Shown: positions 34,173 to 45,774, counted from the first letter of the stretch. The stretch: 64,000 nt of DNA from Lepas anatifera (GCA_034440635.1 JAOTON010001480.1:310001-374000); one strand, 5' to 3'. Numbers and translations are program-made. Notes: a model not told the origin generated them from the sequence alone.

Positions 34173-35720
34173 GTCCAAAAACAGAAACATAATACTCTTA
34201 TTGTAAACTCGGACTTTTACGGTACTCTAATTACTTGTGATGCATTATGGGTAGCATGGGTACTTTTTTACCAGACCATAACCACATAAGTATAAACAGA
34301 AACGGCCGCTCCGATTGCCGGCAGTTGCCGCGGCGTGGACGCAGAGTTGACGCGTGGTGATGTGCTACAACGATTTGTGGAGAAACGGCATGTTAGTAAA
34401 GGTAACTTGGTGTTTCATTGATATCTATGCAAGTGGAATGTCGACATATGTCTCCTACCTAGCTGCATGCAAAACTTCATTTCCCTCCAATGACTCTAAC
34501 CACCCTAAATCCCGGTGTAAAGCAAAAATTAACCGAAAAAATTACCGCTTTGAAATAAATTTTACGGCTGTTAGCGCGGAAGCCGTAAGAGATAAGTGGG
34601 GGGTATGGGTGAGAAAAATGACGGCAACGAAGTTTTCTATCCAGCCGTGTGAAGTTCAATACCGTAGCTATCATGGTCTGGAAACCAGGGGCTGAGAATA
34701 AAATTTAAAAAAATTATTTTTGCCTCTAAAATAAAAAGTTTCAGTCTGAAAGTTTTTATCTCTAAATATATCATAAAGGAGGCTATTCTCTTTTATTATC
34801 TGAAATGCGAACTAATTCTTATTTATTAGAACGGAAGATATAAGGGTTTGAATGATGTTTTTGGAAATGCAGACTTTCACGGAATGGGCCAAAAAGGACC
34901 CTTAAATTTCCGTTTTTGTTTTGTTTCTGTGTTTGTGCAGTACTGGCCAAACCGGCCTTTAAGTTGGTATTTGACTCAGAACCTGAACTGCTGTAGCTTC
35001 AGATATTTCGAGCCTGTAGTTTAGACCATGAGTTTTATTCCAAATTTAGGGTGCAAAGTTTAAAAGCAAATTGAGAGTCTTAAAGTTACAACTTTTTCTT
35101 TCCAACTTTTTGTGTGAACTACAAATTTCCCTGATGTAAAAGGGTGCAAGTTTGAAGACTGTAGAAGAATTAGCAAAAAATAGAAAAATAAAAGTTAAAA
35201 GTCATATAATGCAAAATTCTGGGGAAAATTTTTAAAATTACGAAAATTGTTATTCGTTGTGCTTATTTCTTTGGAAGTTTTTTCTATCCACAAAAGTTTT
35301 AAGTCTCTGATACCAGCGCTCAGAACAGCCAACAACAACAACCTCGGCCTGCGGCCTCGGCAGGTGCCGCTCCGGCGCAGGAGAAGCCGGTGACAATGTA
35401 CGTTAGGCAAACAGTTCGATTGACAGACGAGTGTTTTCAGCAGAATGATACATATACTAACGCGATGTTAGGACTTGAGGTCTTGTGTTCTCATTATGAC
35501 TCCATTCAATCCCATGTGTAAGCCCTTTTTTCTAAACTAACATGTCTCTGCACGCTGCGCCACGTTTGACTCTGTTCATGTCATCACATAAATAAACACA
35601 CGTATAAAGTATGGTTTGTTAAGTAAGGACTGGGTATGCCCAGAAGAAACGACATACAATATAAAATATTATGGGTTTGCCGACCATATTTCACCTATAC
35701 CCGGAGAACTTCGCACAATT
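34173..35720 (-). repeat. Alpha module, copy 8
   Basis: A full inverted alpha. The palindrome is damaged (AGTACTGGCCAAAC). The (AAC)n tract is short (about 35,331). The far side joins a T module, as at the outer ends of the arms. No gene is seen. Confidence 0.7.
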
Positions 35721-36460
35721 CAGCCTATTTGTTTCCGAGTTAGCTTCGGTTACCCTAAGTCCCAGTCCGCATGCGCAGTAAAGTCTGCAGTGAATTAGAG
35801 CGAAGATACCGTTATAATTGACTGAAGCATGTTGGTATGTCGTGTGTTTGTCTCTTCGTCTAAACTATCACTTACAGCCTAATATTCCATAGAATTCCTA
35901 CTGCGCATGCGCAGAACAATGCCGTGTCATACACCCGTGAATTTGGATTAGCAGGTAGTATTCTGCTATTACTCGCAAAGTTTAAGCCCAATCGGTCTAT
36001 TGGCTCCCGAGATAGCCTCCCTGACCATAAGTTCTAATGCGCATGCGCACTAACCTTTGTAGTAAGCAAGGGTGACAAAACTTTCATACTAAATTTAAAC
36101 ATGTTGGCTCTCCTCTGTTCATGTCTTCTTCTGAAATATCCTCACCTTTAAGGCTCATGTTTAGGATTTCTACTGCGCATGCGCAGGGCAGTGCAGCTTC
36201 ACTATGACATTATTTGTGGTTTGCATTTCATGTTATTTTCTTGTTCACAAAATTTCAAAAAAATCGACCCGTAGGCTACCGGGATAGCCTCTGTTTCCAT
36301 TAGTTTCACTGCACATGTGCAGAGACCTTTCATTGACCTAAAGACCAGATTCAAAATCTGCATGACCGATTTCCTCTTATTGATATTTTTCGATAATATG
36401 GAATAGAGTGCAACAAGATTGATATATTATTTATATGTCTAAATACGATAGCGGATACAA
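35721..36460 (+). repeat. T module, centre copy
   Basis: Palindromic words at about 35,769, 35,903, 36,040, 36,174 and 36,310, roughly 135 bp apart as in the outer copies. Ends at GATAGCGGATACAAGG. Confidence 0.7.
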
Positions 36461-36807
36461 GGGGCGAGGCTAGTGGGCTTGTCCCCCCCCATGTGAAAAT
36501 GCCTACAGCTATAGCATAGGCAGAGGATGTTTTGAGGCAATGGCGGGGAGCCTGGAGCTAATAGGTGAATTCAGGGCGGGGGGGGATAGGGGCACGTGCC
36601 CCCCCCTTTGGTCGATCCTCGGCGCCCCCTGGAATGGCCACGGCGCCCCCTCAAACATTCGATGGCACCCCTAAAATGTCACTTCCCATCCCCTCCCCTA
36701 AGATGCAAAAATCGGCGCCCATCGGAAGGATTTTGCGTGTCAAAAGTGGCGCCCAATGTTCCGGATTACACCCCTTCCCCGGGACGGTGCCTCCTCTATC
36801 GGTAAAC
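36461..36807 (+). mobile_element. hAT-family MITE interior feeding array A9
   Basis: CACGTGCCCCCC, TCGATCCTCGGCGCCCCCTGG, GAAAGG-type C-rich blocks and AAAATCGGCGCCC follow the order of the intact element. The open frames here come from C-rich repeats and are not supported as coding. Confidence 0.5.
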
Positions 36808-37720
36808 CTGGATCCGCCTATCCTCGAGCTCCCTAACCCCATCCCCGAACTGATATCCTGCATCCGCCTATGCTCGATTTCCTTATCCTCACCCCCCGTA
36901 TTGATGTCCTGGATCCGCCTATGCTCGAGCTTCTTAGCCCAATTCCCGTACTGATGTCCTGGATCCGCCTATGCTTGAGGTCCCGAGTTCCATCCCCGTA
37001 CTGATGTCCTGGATCCGCCTATGATCTAGCTCCTTAGGCCCATCCCCATAATGATGTCCTGGGTCCGCCTATGCTCGAGCTCCTTAGCCCCACTCCTGTA
37101 CTGATGTCCTGGATCCGCCTATGCTCGAGCTCCTTAGCCCCACCACTGGGCTGATGTCCTGGATCCGCCTATGGTCGATCTCCTTAGCCCCACCCCCGTA
37201 CTGATGTCCTGGGTCCGCCTATGCTCGAGCTCCTTAGCCCCACCCCGAACTGATGTCCTGGATCCGCCTATGCTCGAGCTCTTTAGATCCATCCCCGTAC
37301 TGATGTCCTGGATCTGCCTATGCTCGAGCTCCTTAGATCCATCCCCGTACTGATGTCCTGGATCTGCCTATGCTTGAGCTCCTTAGCCCTACCCCTACTG
37401 ATGTCCTGGATCCGCCTATGCTCAAACTCCGTAGCCCCACCTCCGTACTGTCTTGGATCCGCCTATGCTCGAGGTACTTAGCCCCACCCCCGTACTGATG
37501 TCCTGGATCCGCCTATGCTCTAGCTCCCTAGCCCCAACCCAGTCCTGATGTCCTGGATCCGCTTATGCCCGAGCTCCTTAGCCCCACCCCGTACTGGTGT
37601 CCTGGATCCGCCTATGCTCGAGCTCCCTCGCCCCACTCCGGTACTGATGTCTTGGATCTGCCTATGCTCCACCTCCTTAGTCCCACCGCCATACTAATGG
37701 CTTGGATCCGCCACTGCTTA
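36808..37720 (-). repeat. 50-bp minisatellite array A9
   Basis: About 18 monomers. It ends at GGATCCGCCACTGCTTATTCAG, the junction with the type 2 tail. That junction is interrupted 10 bp later by the TTAA MITE. Confidence 0.95.
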
Positions 37721-37734
37721 TTCAGTTGATTTAA

Positions 37735-38759
37735 CCCGCGCCCCACCGGGGGTCCGGGGCCACCTTCGCCCTACCGGGGGGCCATCGATGGCCCCCCCTC
37801 TAACTCCGAAAATATGGGCGTTAGCGCAACTCTGCAAAGTGCAATAGAAAGCTTGCGTGAATTCAGTAAGAAATTACTTCGCATGTTTTAGTGCTCAGGT
37901 CAATGGTTTGACCTCCAGAGGTCAAATTAGGTCAAGATCGGCTATTTTCACTCAAATATGCAATGATTGAGCAAGCTGGGCATAACTCTTATGTCATTAG
38001 AGCTATTGAGGCCTGGTAAAGTACATTTGATAGCAAATTGCCAGTACTTTTTCCGCTCTGTGGAACGTAAAGACCTCCCGCCAGTGGTTTGACCTCCAGA
38101 GGTCACCTCGTGACCTCATATGACCTGAGGTCACGAAAGGTCAGAAAGTGACCTTGCCGTATATCAAATAAAAGCCAGTGACAAGACAAACACGATGGTG
38201 TTTGTTTCACCGCTCTAGCCTAATTAGGTCAAAAGTTATTGCCAAAATACTGTTTGTGACCTCTGGTGACCTTGGATGACCTTGGAAAAGTCAAAGGGCA
38301 AATATGACCCCTGGGATCCGTGAAAGGGTGTCCAAAAACGTTGTTCTGAGCAGTCTGAGTATTTGCAATTATTTTTGTGGCTTTTATATCATGAAACAAC
38401 TTTTCCCTATGCTTTTCCAATGGGAGAGGTCGCTTCGTGACCTGACCTCAGGGCACAAAATCGAAAAATCCCGGATATACACCTTGTAGACCCTGGAGGG
38501 GTTATGAAGTGTAGGAAGTTTCAAATCGATCGACTTGGAAATGTAGCTCTTACAGAGCTCTAAAGTGAAGTGAGGTGACCTTGGTTGACCTCTTCTGGTG
38601 ACCTGACCTTGGGTGACCCGGGGTAAAAAATTTCAGGGATGATGGGAAAATGATGCAGTGAGAGGTAGAGCCCTCAACTGCGGTGCTGCGCCTCGTCGTT
38701 TTTCTGCTATCCCGGAAAAACCTTAGGGTGGCCATCGATGGCCCCCGGTGGGGCGAGGG
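37735..38759 (+). mobile_element. TTAA-target MITE, 1,025 bp (piggyBac-like)
   Basis: TTAA at 37,731-37,734 and 38,760-38,763; empty sites in the type 2 tails at 6,485 and 11,485. Terminal repeats are CCCGCGCCCCACCGGGGG and, from the right, CCCTCGCCCCACCGGGGG (17 of 18). Each end also carries the palindrome GGCCATCGATGGCC. Non-coding; frames of about 60 codons are not convincing. Dense TGACCT/AGGTCA words at 37,900-38,620. Its right subterminal part, reversed, matches the left end of the MITE at 30,969. Confidence 0.88.
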
Positions 38760-38763
38760 TTAA

Positions 38764-39475
38764 GCAGGCAGTGCAAGGAGTCACGTGTCATGGTATGTCC
38801 ACAAAGAGGTTTAATCGGCTGGGAAAGAAATTGTGTGCAACGGTGGATCCTTTAACCAGTGTTACCTTTGGTTAGAGAATGCATTAACTAGCGGGTAGAC
38901 AGATAGATAGATGATAAACTTTTTTTGGACGGAAACAAAATGACGGCTATAACAAAGAGATTGAGGCAAAAGCCCGAAGGCTTAAGTGGTGGGGCCTCTC
39001 TTATCTCTCTCATAAAACAAATCACTTTTACCGGACGTATCACACACATACACAGTAAGATTTGGACACACGTAAAGAAACAAAACACAACAAACCAAAC
39101 AAGCAAACCAGTTCCTGACCACCATTTTGTTTTTAATTCGTCGCAAGTCGCCACAGCGCGCAGGAACCCACCTCACGGCCGTCACCCGGCCGTCCGACTG
39201 ATATGAATATCTAACAGACAACGCCACCGCCGCACGAGTAGAGGAGCCGAAACGAGACAGACTACCCTGCCACCACCGGGCATTCGCGCTGGTCTATAGC
39301 ATGCGTAGATAGCTGTGGCATCTGTCTCGGATAGCAGCTCCCATAGCGCCACCTGCAGCGACGCTACGGCCGAACGGCGGGGTGAGGTTTCAAACGGGAA
39401 ACATACTAGCATGATGTATTACATTTAAGTAAAGGTAGACTGGCGTCGCAATGATATGCAACCCGTTGCAATGGC
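38764..39475 (-). repeat. Type 2 tail, inverted copy
   Basis: Counterpart of 5,771-6,505. It contains the GATAGATAGATG microsatellite at about 38,900 and CGGCCGTCACCCGGCCGTC at about 39,177. It lies between the TTAA MITE and an alpha copy. The centre of the window thus carries the alpha/type 2 pair found in the extra segment of the left arm. Confidence 0.6.
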
Positions 39476-40775
39476 AAGATATGTCTCTTACCTAGCTGCA
39501 TGCAAAATTTCATTTCCCTGCAATGACTCTAACCACCCTAAACCCCGGTGTGAAGCAAAACTGAACCGTTAAAATTACCACTTTGAAATGTATTTTACGA
39601 CTTATAGCTCGGACGCCGTAAGAGATAAGTGGGGGGTATGCGTGAGAAAAATGACGGCAACGAAGTTTGCTATCCAGCCGTGTTAAGTTCAATACCCTAG
39701 CTATCACGTTCTGGAAACCAGGGGGCTGAGAATAAAAAGTTTTGAAACTTATAATTTATTTTTGCCTATAAAATAAAAAAGTTTAAGTCTGAAAGTTGCT
39801 ATCTCTAAATATATAATAAAGGAGGCTATTCTCTTTTATTATCTGAAATGGAAACTAAATTTTATTAATTAGATCCGAAGATATAAGGGTTTAAATGATA
39901 TTTTGGGAAATACAGACCTTCACGGAATATGCCAAAAAGGACCCTCAAATTTCCGTTTCCATTTTGTTTTTGTGTTTGTGCAGAACTGCACAAACAGGCC
40001 TATAAGTGGATATTTGACTTAGAACCTGAACTGCCATAGCTTCAGATATTTCGAGCTTATAGTTTCGACAATGAGTTTTATGTCAAATTTAGGGTGCAAG
40101 TTTAAAAGTTAATTTAGAAACTTAAATTTAAACCTTTTTCTTTCCAACTTTTTGTGTGAACTACAAATTTCCCTGATGTAAAAGGGTGCAAGTTTGAAGA
40201 GTCTAGATGAATTAGAAAAAAATAGAAAAATAAAAGTTAAAAATCACATAATGCAAATTCTGGGCAAATTTTTGAAAATTTGGAAAATTGACAACCGGTG
40301 TGCTTACTCATTTGGAAGTGCCTTCTATCCACAAAAGTTTTAGGCCTCTGATACCAGCGCTCAAAACAGACAACAACAACAACCTCGGCCTGCGGCCTCG
40401 GCAAGTGCCGCTCCGGCGCAGGAGAAGCCGGTGACAATGTACGTTAGGCAAACAGTTCGATTGACAGGCCAGTGTTTTCAGCAGTATGATACTTATCCCA
40501 ACGCAGTGTTGGGACTTATGGTCTTGTTTTCTCATTATGAGTCCATTCAATCCCCTGTGTAAGCCCATGTTTTCCTAAATTAGCATGTCTCTGCACACTG
40601 TGCCACGTTTGCCCTCTGTTAATGTCATCACATAAATAAACACACGTATAATGTTTGTTTTGTTAAGCAAAGACCGGGCATGACCAGAAGAAAGGAGACA
40701 CAATATAAACTATGATGGGTTTGCCGACCGTATTTCACCTATACCTGCATATTTTCACCCAATGCGGCCTATTTG
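39476..40775 (-). repeat. Alpha module, copy 9
   Basis: Inverted, closest in detail to 9,819-10,764 (both have GTTCTGCACAAAC and a type 2 tail). No gene is seen. Confidence 0.72.
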
Positions 40776-41490
40776 TTACAGAGTTAGCTATGGTAACCCT
40801 ATGTCCTAGTCCGCATGAGCAGTAACGTCTGCAGTGAATGAGAGCGAAGATACCGTTATAATTGGCTGAAGCATGTTGGTATGCTGTGTGTTTGTCTCCT
40901 GGTCTAAATTATCCCTTATAGCCTATTATTCCTTAGAATTCCTACAATGCATGTGCAGCACAGTACAGCGTCATAATGCCGCCAAATGGGATTAGCAGAT
41001 AGTATTCTGCTTTTACTCGCAAAGTTTGAGCGAAATCGTTCGATTGGCTCCCGAGATAGCCTCAATGACCATAAAATCTAATGCGCATGCGCACTCTCCT
41101 TTGTAGTTATTAAGGGTGACAAAATTTCATGCTAAATATAAGCATGTTGGCTCTCCTCTGTTTATTTCCTCCTCTGAAATATCCTCAACTTTAAGGCTTA
41201 ATTTGATAATTTCTACTGCGGATGCGCAGAGCAGTGCAACTTCAATTTGAAATTTTTTGTTTTTACTCCGTGTAATTATCTTGTTCACCAAATTTGAAGG
41301 AAATCGACCCGTAGGTTGCTGAGATGGCCTCTGTTACACTTAGTTTCACTGCTCATGTGCAGTGACCTTTCATTGACCTGAAGACCACATTCGAAATCTG
41401 CATGACCGATTGTCACTCATTGGTATGGTTGGATAGCATGGAACAGAATGCAACGAGAATTATGTATCATTTATATGTCTAAACACGGGG
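40776..41490 (+). repeat. T module, second centre copy
   Basis: Five decayed palindromic words about 135 bp apart, the clearest being GCGCATGCGC near 41,083. It is the most diverged of the five T copies. Confidence 0.65.
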
Positions 41491-41875
41491 GCAGATACAA
41501 GGGGCGAGGCTAGGGGGCTTAATCCCCCATATGAAAAGTCCTACAGCTATGGCATAGGCGGAGGATGTTTCAAAGCAATGATCAGGATGCTCAAAAGAAT
41601 AGGTGAATTCAGGGTGGTGGGGGAGGGGTATAGGGGCACGTGCCCCCTTGATCGACCCTCGGCGCCCCTTGAAATGGCCACGGCACCCCTTTAGACATTT
41701 GATGGCGCCGCTTGAAATGCCACTGCCCACCCCCTAAGATACGAATATCTCCGCCTATCGGAAGGATTTTGCGTCCACTTGATATATTTTGCCGGTCAAA
41801 AGTGAGGCCCTCCGGTTCCGGATTACACCCCTTCCCCTGGGACAATTTCTCCCCTCTCGGAAATATTTGATTCGC
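41491..41875 (+). mobile_element. hAT-family MITE interior feeding array A10
   Basis: CATAGGCGGAGGATG, GGCACGTGCCCCC, GATCGACCCTCGGCGCCCC and TTTTGCCGGTCAAAAGTG in the usual order. The right terminus is replaced by array monomers. Confidence 0.5.
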
Positions 41876-42245
41876 CTTTAGTCGAGCCCCTTAGCCCCTC
41901 CCCCATACTGATGTCCTGGATCCGCCTATGCTCGAGCTCCTTAGCCCCACCTCCGTACTGATGTCCTGGATCCGGCTATGCTTGAGCTCCTTAGCCCCAC
42001 CCCTGAACTTATGTCCTGGATCCGCCTATGATCGAGCACCTTAGGCCCATCCCGGCACTGATGTCCTGGGTCCCTCTATGCTCCTTAGCCCCACCCCCGT
42101 ACTGATGTCCTGGATCCGCCTATGCTCGAGGTCCTTAGCCCCACCACCTTACTGATGTCATGGATCCGCCTATGCCCGAGCTCTTTAGCCCAATACCTGT
42201 ACTGATGTCCTGGATCCGCCTATGCTTGAGCTCCTTAGCCCCACC
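41876..42245 (-). repeat. 50-bp minisatellite array A10
   Basis: The shortest array, about 7 monomers. It is flanked on both sides by hAT-family MITE sequence, so it may show an early stage of array formation inside an element. Confidence 0.9.
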
Positions 42246-42340
42246 TGATAGGTTTTGCCGGTCAAAAGTGGCGTCCCCCTGGTCCGGATGGCCCCCCCCC
42301 GGAGGTGCCCCCTCCGATCGGCAATCCTGGATCCGCCTAT
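42246..42340 (+). mobile_element. hAT-family MITE right end
   Basis: CTGATAGGTTTTGCCGGTC, then CTGGTCCGGATGG, GATCGGCAATCC and the terminus GGATCCGCCTATG. This is collinear with 63,670-63,826. The left half is missing because array A10 stands in its place. Confidence 0.6.
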
Positions 42341-42653
42341 GGATAGATGATTAAATTTTATTGGACGGAAACAATACGACGGGTATAACAAAGAGATTGA
42401 CGCAAAAGCCCGAAGGCTTAAGTGGTAGGGCCTCTCTTATCTCTCTCATAAAACACATCACTTTTTACCGTACGTATCACACACATACACAGTGAGATTT
42501 GGGCACCCATAAAGAAACAAATCACAACAAACCAAACAAGCATACTAGTTCCTGACCACCATTTTGTTTTTTATTCGTCGGAAGTCGCCACCGCGAGCGG
42601 GACCCTGCCGAACGGCCGCAAATCGGCCGGCCGAGTGATCCGCTGCATGCACT
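42341..42653 (-). repeat. Partial type 2 tail
   Basis: Matches 38,905-39,180: ATTGGACGGAAACAA and CAAAAGCCCGAAGGCTTAAG. It stops in a GC-rich part and joins CCGCTGCATGCACT, the flank of the Penelope insertion. Confidence 0.6.
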
Positions 42654-42664
42654 CGGATAGAAAT
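42654..42664 (+). other. Target-site duplication of the PLE, left copy
   Basis: CGGATAGAAAT, repeated at 44,688-44,698. The beta-linked sequence at 60,680-60,690 has a single copy in the same context, representing the empty site. Confidence 0.8.
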
Positions 42665-42730
42665 TGTACAACAGTGGTTGACAGATATTAACACTTAAAC
42701 TCAAGCGGATAAAGGATCATTACTCAAGCG

Positions 42731-44347
42731 GATAAAGGAGGAGGAGTTGTGATATTGGATAAGGCTGCATACATAAACAAAATGAAGAATCTCTTACAAG
42801 ACACAGATACCTATTAGAAAAAAGCTTCTGGATTTATTGAAAAACTCAGTAAGAAATTCAACCAAGAAACAAGAAAACTGTTACAAAAGTCTGAAAAGGG
42901 AAAACAACTCCTTCACCTTCTGGAAGAGGCTCCTACCGCACCACGAATGCGCGGTCTTCCAAAGCTGCACAAAACAAATATACCGATGCGTCCCATTACG
43001 TCAGGGATTGGCAGTGCTCCTCATCGTATCGCCAAAGTATTAGCAAGACCCCTATCAAGCTCGTTGGGTGCCGTCAGCGACGCACACCTCCAGAATACTG
43101 ATGACCTCATGATGAAAATTAAGGACATCGACTTCTCAGATAAGTTTCTAGCCAGTTTTGATGTTAAATCATTATTTACGAACGTTTCAGTAGAGGGGGC
43201 AATGAAAGCTATCGAATCCGTAACAAAGAACATGAACCCTGACCAGCTGCCCTTACCAAAACAAGACTATTTAAAATTGCTAAAAATGTGCATGAATTTT
43301 GGTGGTTTCACTTTCAACTCGGATGAGTACTTTCAACACAGTGGTCTTGCGATGGGTTCACCGTTAAGCCCAGTTGCTGCATGCCTATACATGGAATGGC
43401 TTGAAAAACATCATTACCTAGAGATAATGGGGTCAAATGTGATCTGGGCTCGATATGTCGATGACATATTAGTTGTAGTCCCCAATGATATGGACTTAGA
43501 AACTAAACTCAATCAACTAAACTCAGTTGATCCGAAAATCCAGTTCACCATTGAAAAAGAACATCAGAGAACTCTAGCTTTCCTTGACACAGAGATTGTT
43601 AGGAGTGCCGAAGTTAAATTCAAAGTATATCGAAAGCCAACGAATAAGGAATGCTATGTACATTATTACTCAGGTCACAGTGATAGGGTGAAGCGAGGAG
43701 TAGTATTAGGATTTTTTCTTAGGGCCTTCCGTATTTGTAGTGATGAATACCTGCAAGAAGAGATAGAACATATTATGACCTCGTTCACGAAGCTAAAATA
43801 TCCGAGAGGATTTCTGATAAATATGAAAAAGAAAGCTCTAGATATAAGAAAACGATCCGCGAAATCCAACAAAAAGGAACAGATACGATGTGTTACGATA
43901 CCTTACTCCAAACCAGCTGAAATTATTGCAAACAAACTTGAAGAAACGGGTTGCAAAGTAGCATTTTGTTCCGGTTAAAAACTTAGTAGCATCTTAGCGA
44001 GAAAAGAAAGATCAGATGACTCAGAACCAAAAAGTGTAGTGTACCAGGTGCCGTGCGGGTCGTGTACGAAATCGTATATAGGTGAAACAGGACGGGGTCT
44101 AAAAACAAGATTAAAAGAACATAGAAGAGACCTTCGGAACAACTAAGAATTCAGTGCATTTGTCATACATTCCATGAAAACAAATCATCTACCAAACTGG
44201 GATAGAGCTAAAATTATAGCAGTTTGTAAAAACAAAGATAATAGGAATGCTACAGAAGCAGCACATATAGCTAAAAATGATACTTTTAATCTTAGGCCAG
44301 GCTTCATGAAATGGGCAAAATCTGCGGCTGTATTAGGAGTTGGTTAA
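42731..44347 (+). pseudogene. Penelope-like reverse transcriptase with GIY-YIG endonuclease, three stops
   Basis: One continuous plus frame of about 539 codons with in-frame stops at 42,815 (TAG), 43,976 (TAA) and 44,144 (TAA). In order: ADKGGGVVILDKAAY (N-terminal PLE word), GLPKLHK, PMRPITS, motif A SFDVKSLFTNV, motif B GLAMGSPLSPVAA, motif C YVDD, FTIEKEHQRTLAFLDTEI, then thumb. After the second stop come VPCGSC, YIGET, RLKEH and a C-terminal HLPNW. The longest uninterrupted piece, 42,947-43,978, covers the RT core with its catalytic aspartates intact. The fixed stops make it a pseudogene as a whole. The RT belongs with Penelope by the GLPKLHK word and the C-terminal GIY-YIG. Confidence 0.9.
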
Positions 44348-44621
44348 GCAGAGAGAGAGAAAAAAGTTTTATATAATAATAACAAAAACAATAATGATGA
44401 TAAAATAAAAATAGAACATTATTTAAAACAGTGATAAGGCTAGATTGTCTCATATCGAAGCTTGCTTGTATACATTTTAGAATAATTCAAGAAGCATTAT
44501 TGGAATATCCTCAAAAACGGTGCCTTTATATTTCTATCGCACGATAATTTTGCACAAAAATCCAAACGATGAAACTGCTGAATGTCTTAATGACGGGTTC
44601 CTTATCCCTCCTACCATAGAT

Positions 44622-44648
44622 GCTGAAAAAGACAATTTTTGTCGAAAC
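44622..44648 (+). ncRNA. Possible degenerate hammerhead core, right-arm PLE
   Basis: CTGAAAAAGAC, loop, GTCGAAAC: same state as in the left arm. The GAAA box is kept and the CUGAUGA box altered. It lies 40 bp before the element's 3' end. Confidence 0.3.
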
Positions 44649-44698
44649 GCGTTCATCTGCCTGCTGTGTTGGTTTAAGTGTTAATATCGGATAGAAAT

Positions 44699-45774
44699 GT
44701 TATGCCTTTCTTGCACGCATTCACCGTCTGCAGCCTACCGCCGCAGAACACAAGCTCCATGCAAGAAGGGCAGAATGACGTCACTCCTGCTGCGGGAAAA
44801 AGGTGACCGAAGTATTTTGGCCCTCAGTAGCGAACTAGTCATCGGAGCGTCATGAAACCAAAACGGCAGAGCTCATAATCTCCCATACTACAAGTATAGG
44901 GAGAGCCATAGATTTCAGTTGAGTATAAAGGCACTTTATCACGTGATGAATCTATTACAACCTATGAAAACGGCATCAAATTCAGTCTTTATCATCATAT
45001 AGCTCAAAACCTATGGGAGATGCGCGGGTATGGTCAGGCAGACGGTTGTAGAACTTGAGCCGGGCTTTTTTTGGTACCAATTTCGAAAAGAAAATTTGGA
45101 AATATGTAGTCCTAAATTCCAAAAAGAACAAAAAAATATTATATTTTTTCCAGAAAAATATTTCCCATTAACTCAGAAATTTGCATTTTGAATATGTTGT
45201 TGTAATTACAATACCCATCTCAACAAAGAAAACTGCGTTGAAAACTGTCCAGAATTTTGAAAGTTATATGGTTTTAAAGTTTTAGGCCATAATTAAAATG
45301 TTTTGGAAAAAGGGCCAAAACTGACCTTCAAAATTATGCTTCTGGTTCAGTTTAGTGTCTATGCAGTAATGCACAGTCCATTCTGTCTGTAAAAATCCAG
45401 TTTGGAAAACCTAGCATCATATCTTCAGATATTTCAAACTTATAACTTTGGTAATGCATTTCACTACAAGTTGGAGGTAAAAGTTTCAAAAAAACATTTT
45501 GGAAGTACAAATTTGGATTTTTTGCTTCAAACTTTGAGCAACAACTGGTAATTGATTGTGTGTAAAAGAGTGTAATTTTGAGAGCTGTAAACTAAAAATA
45601 GAAAAATAGAAAAATAAAAGTTTATAAAAATATAATCCAAAATTTTGGAAAAGTTTTTGCAAAATTCGAAAATCTGCAGCCGTCGGGATTTTTTATGGGT
45701 TCCTGCCTTTCATCCCTGCAAGTTTCAAGTATCTGATACCAGTCCTCAGAACAGACAACAACTACTACTACTAC
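44699..45774 (-). repeat. Beta module, copy 2
   Basis: Inverted partner of 25,781-26,834, with TGACGTCA near 44,777 and CACGTG near 44,939. It begins at the right target duplication of the PLE. The PLE therefore inserted at the outer edge of beta. Confidence 0.72.

Larger units (their letters stand above)
42665..44687 (+). mobile_element. Penelope-like element, 2.0 kb, with 11-bp TSD
   Basis: Bounded by CGGATAGAAAT on both sides. The 16-bp word ATATTAACACTTAAAC near the 5' end (about 42,685) is found inverted exactly at the 3' end (GTTTAAGTGTTAATAT). The interior holds a broken RT and GIY-YIG frame and a possible hammerhead relic. The 5' part is short (about 66 bp before the frame), so the copy is 5'-truncated relative to typical Penelope elements, which begin with a longer pseudo-LTR. 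Confidence 0.85.
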
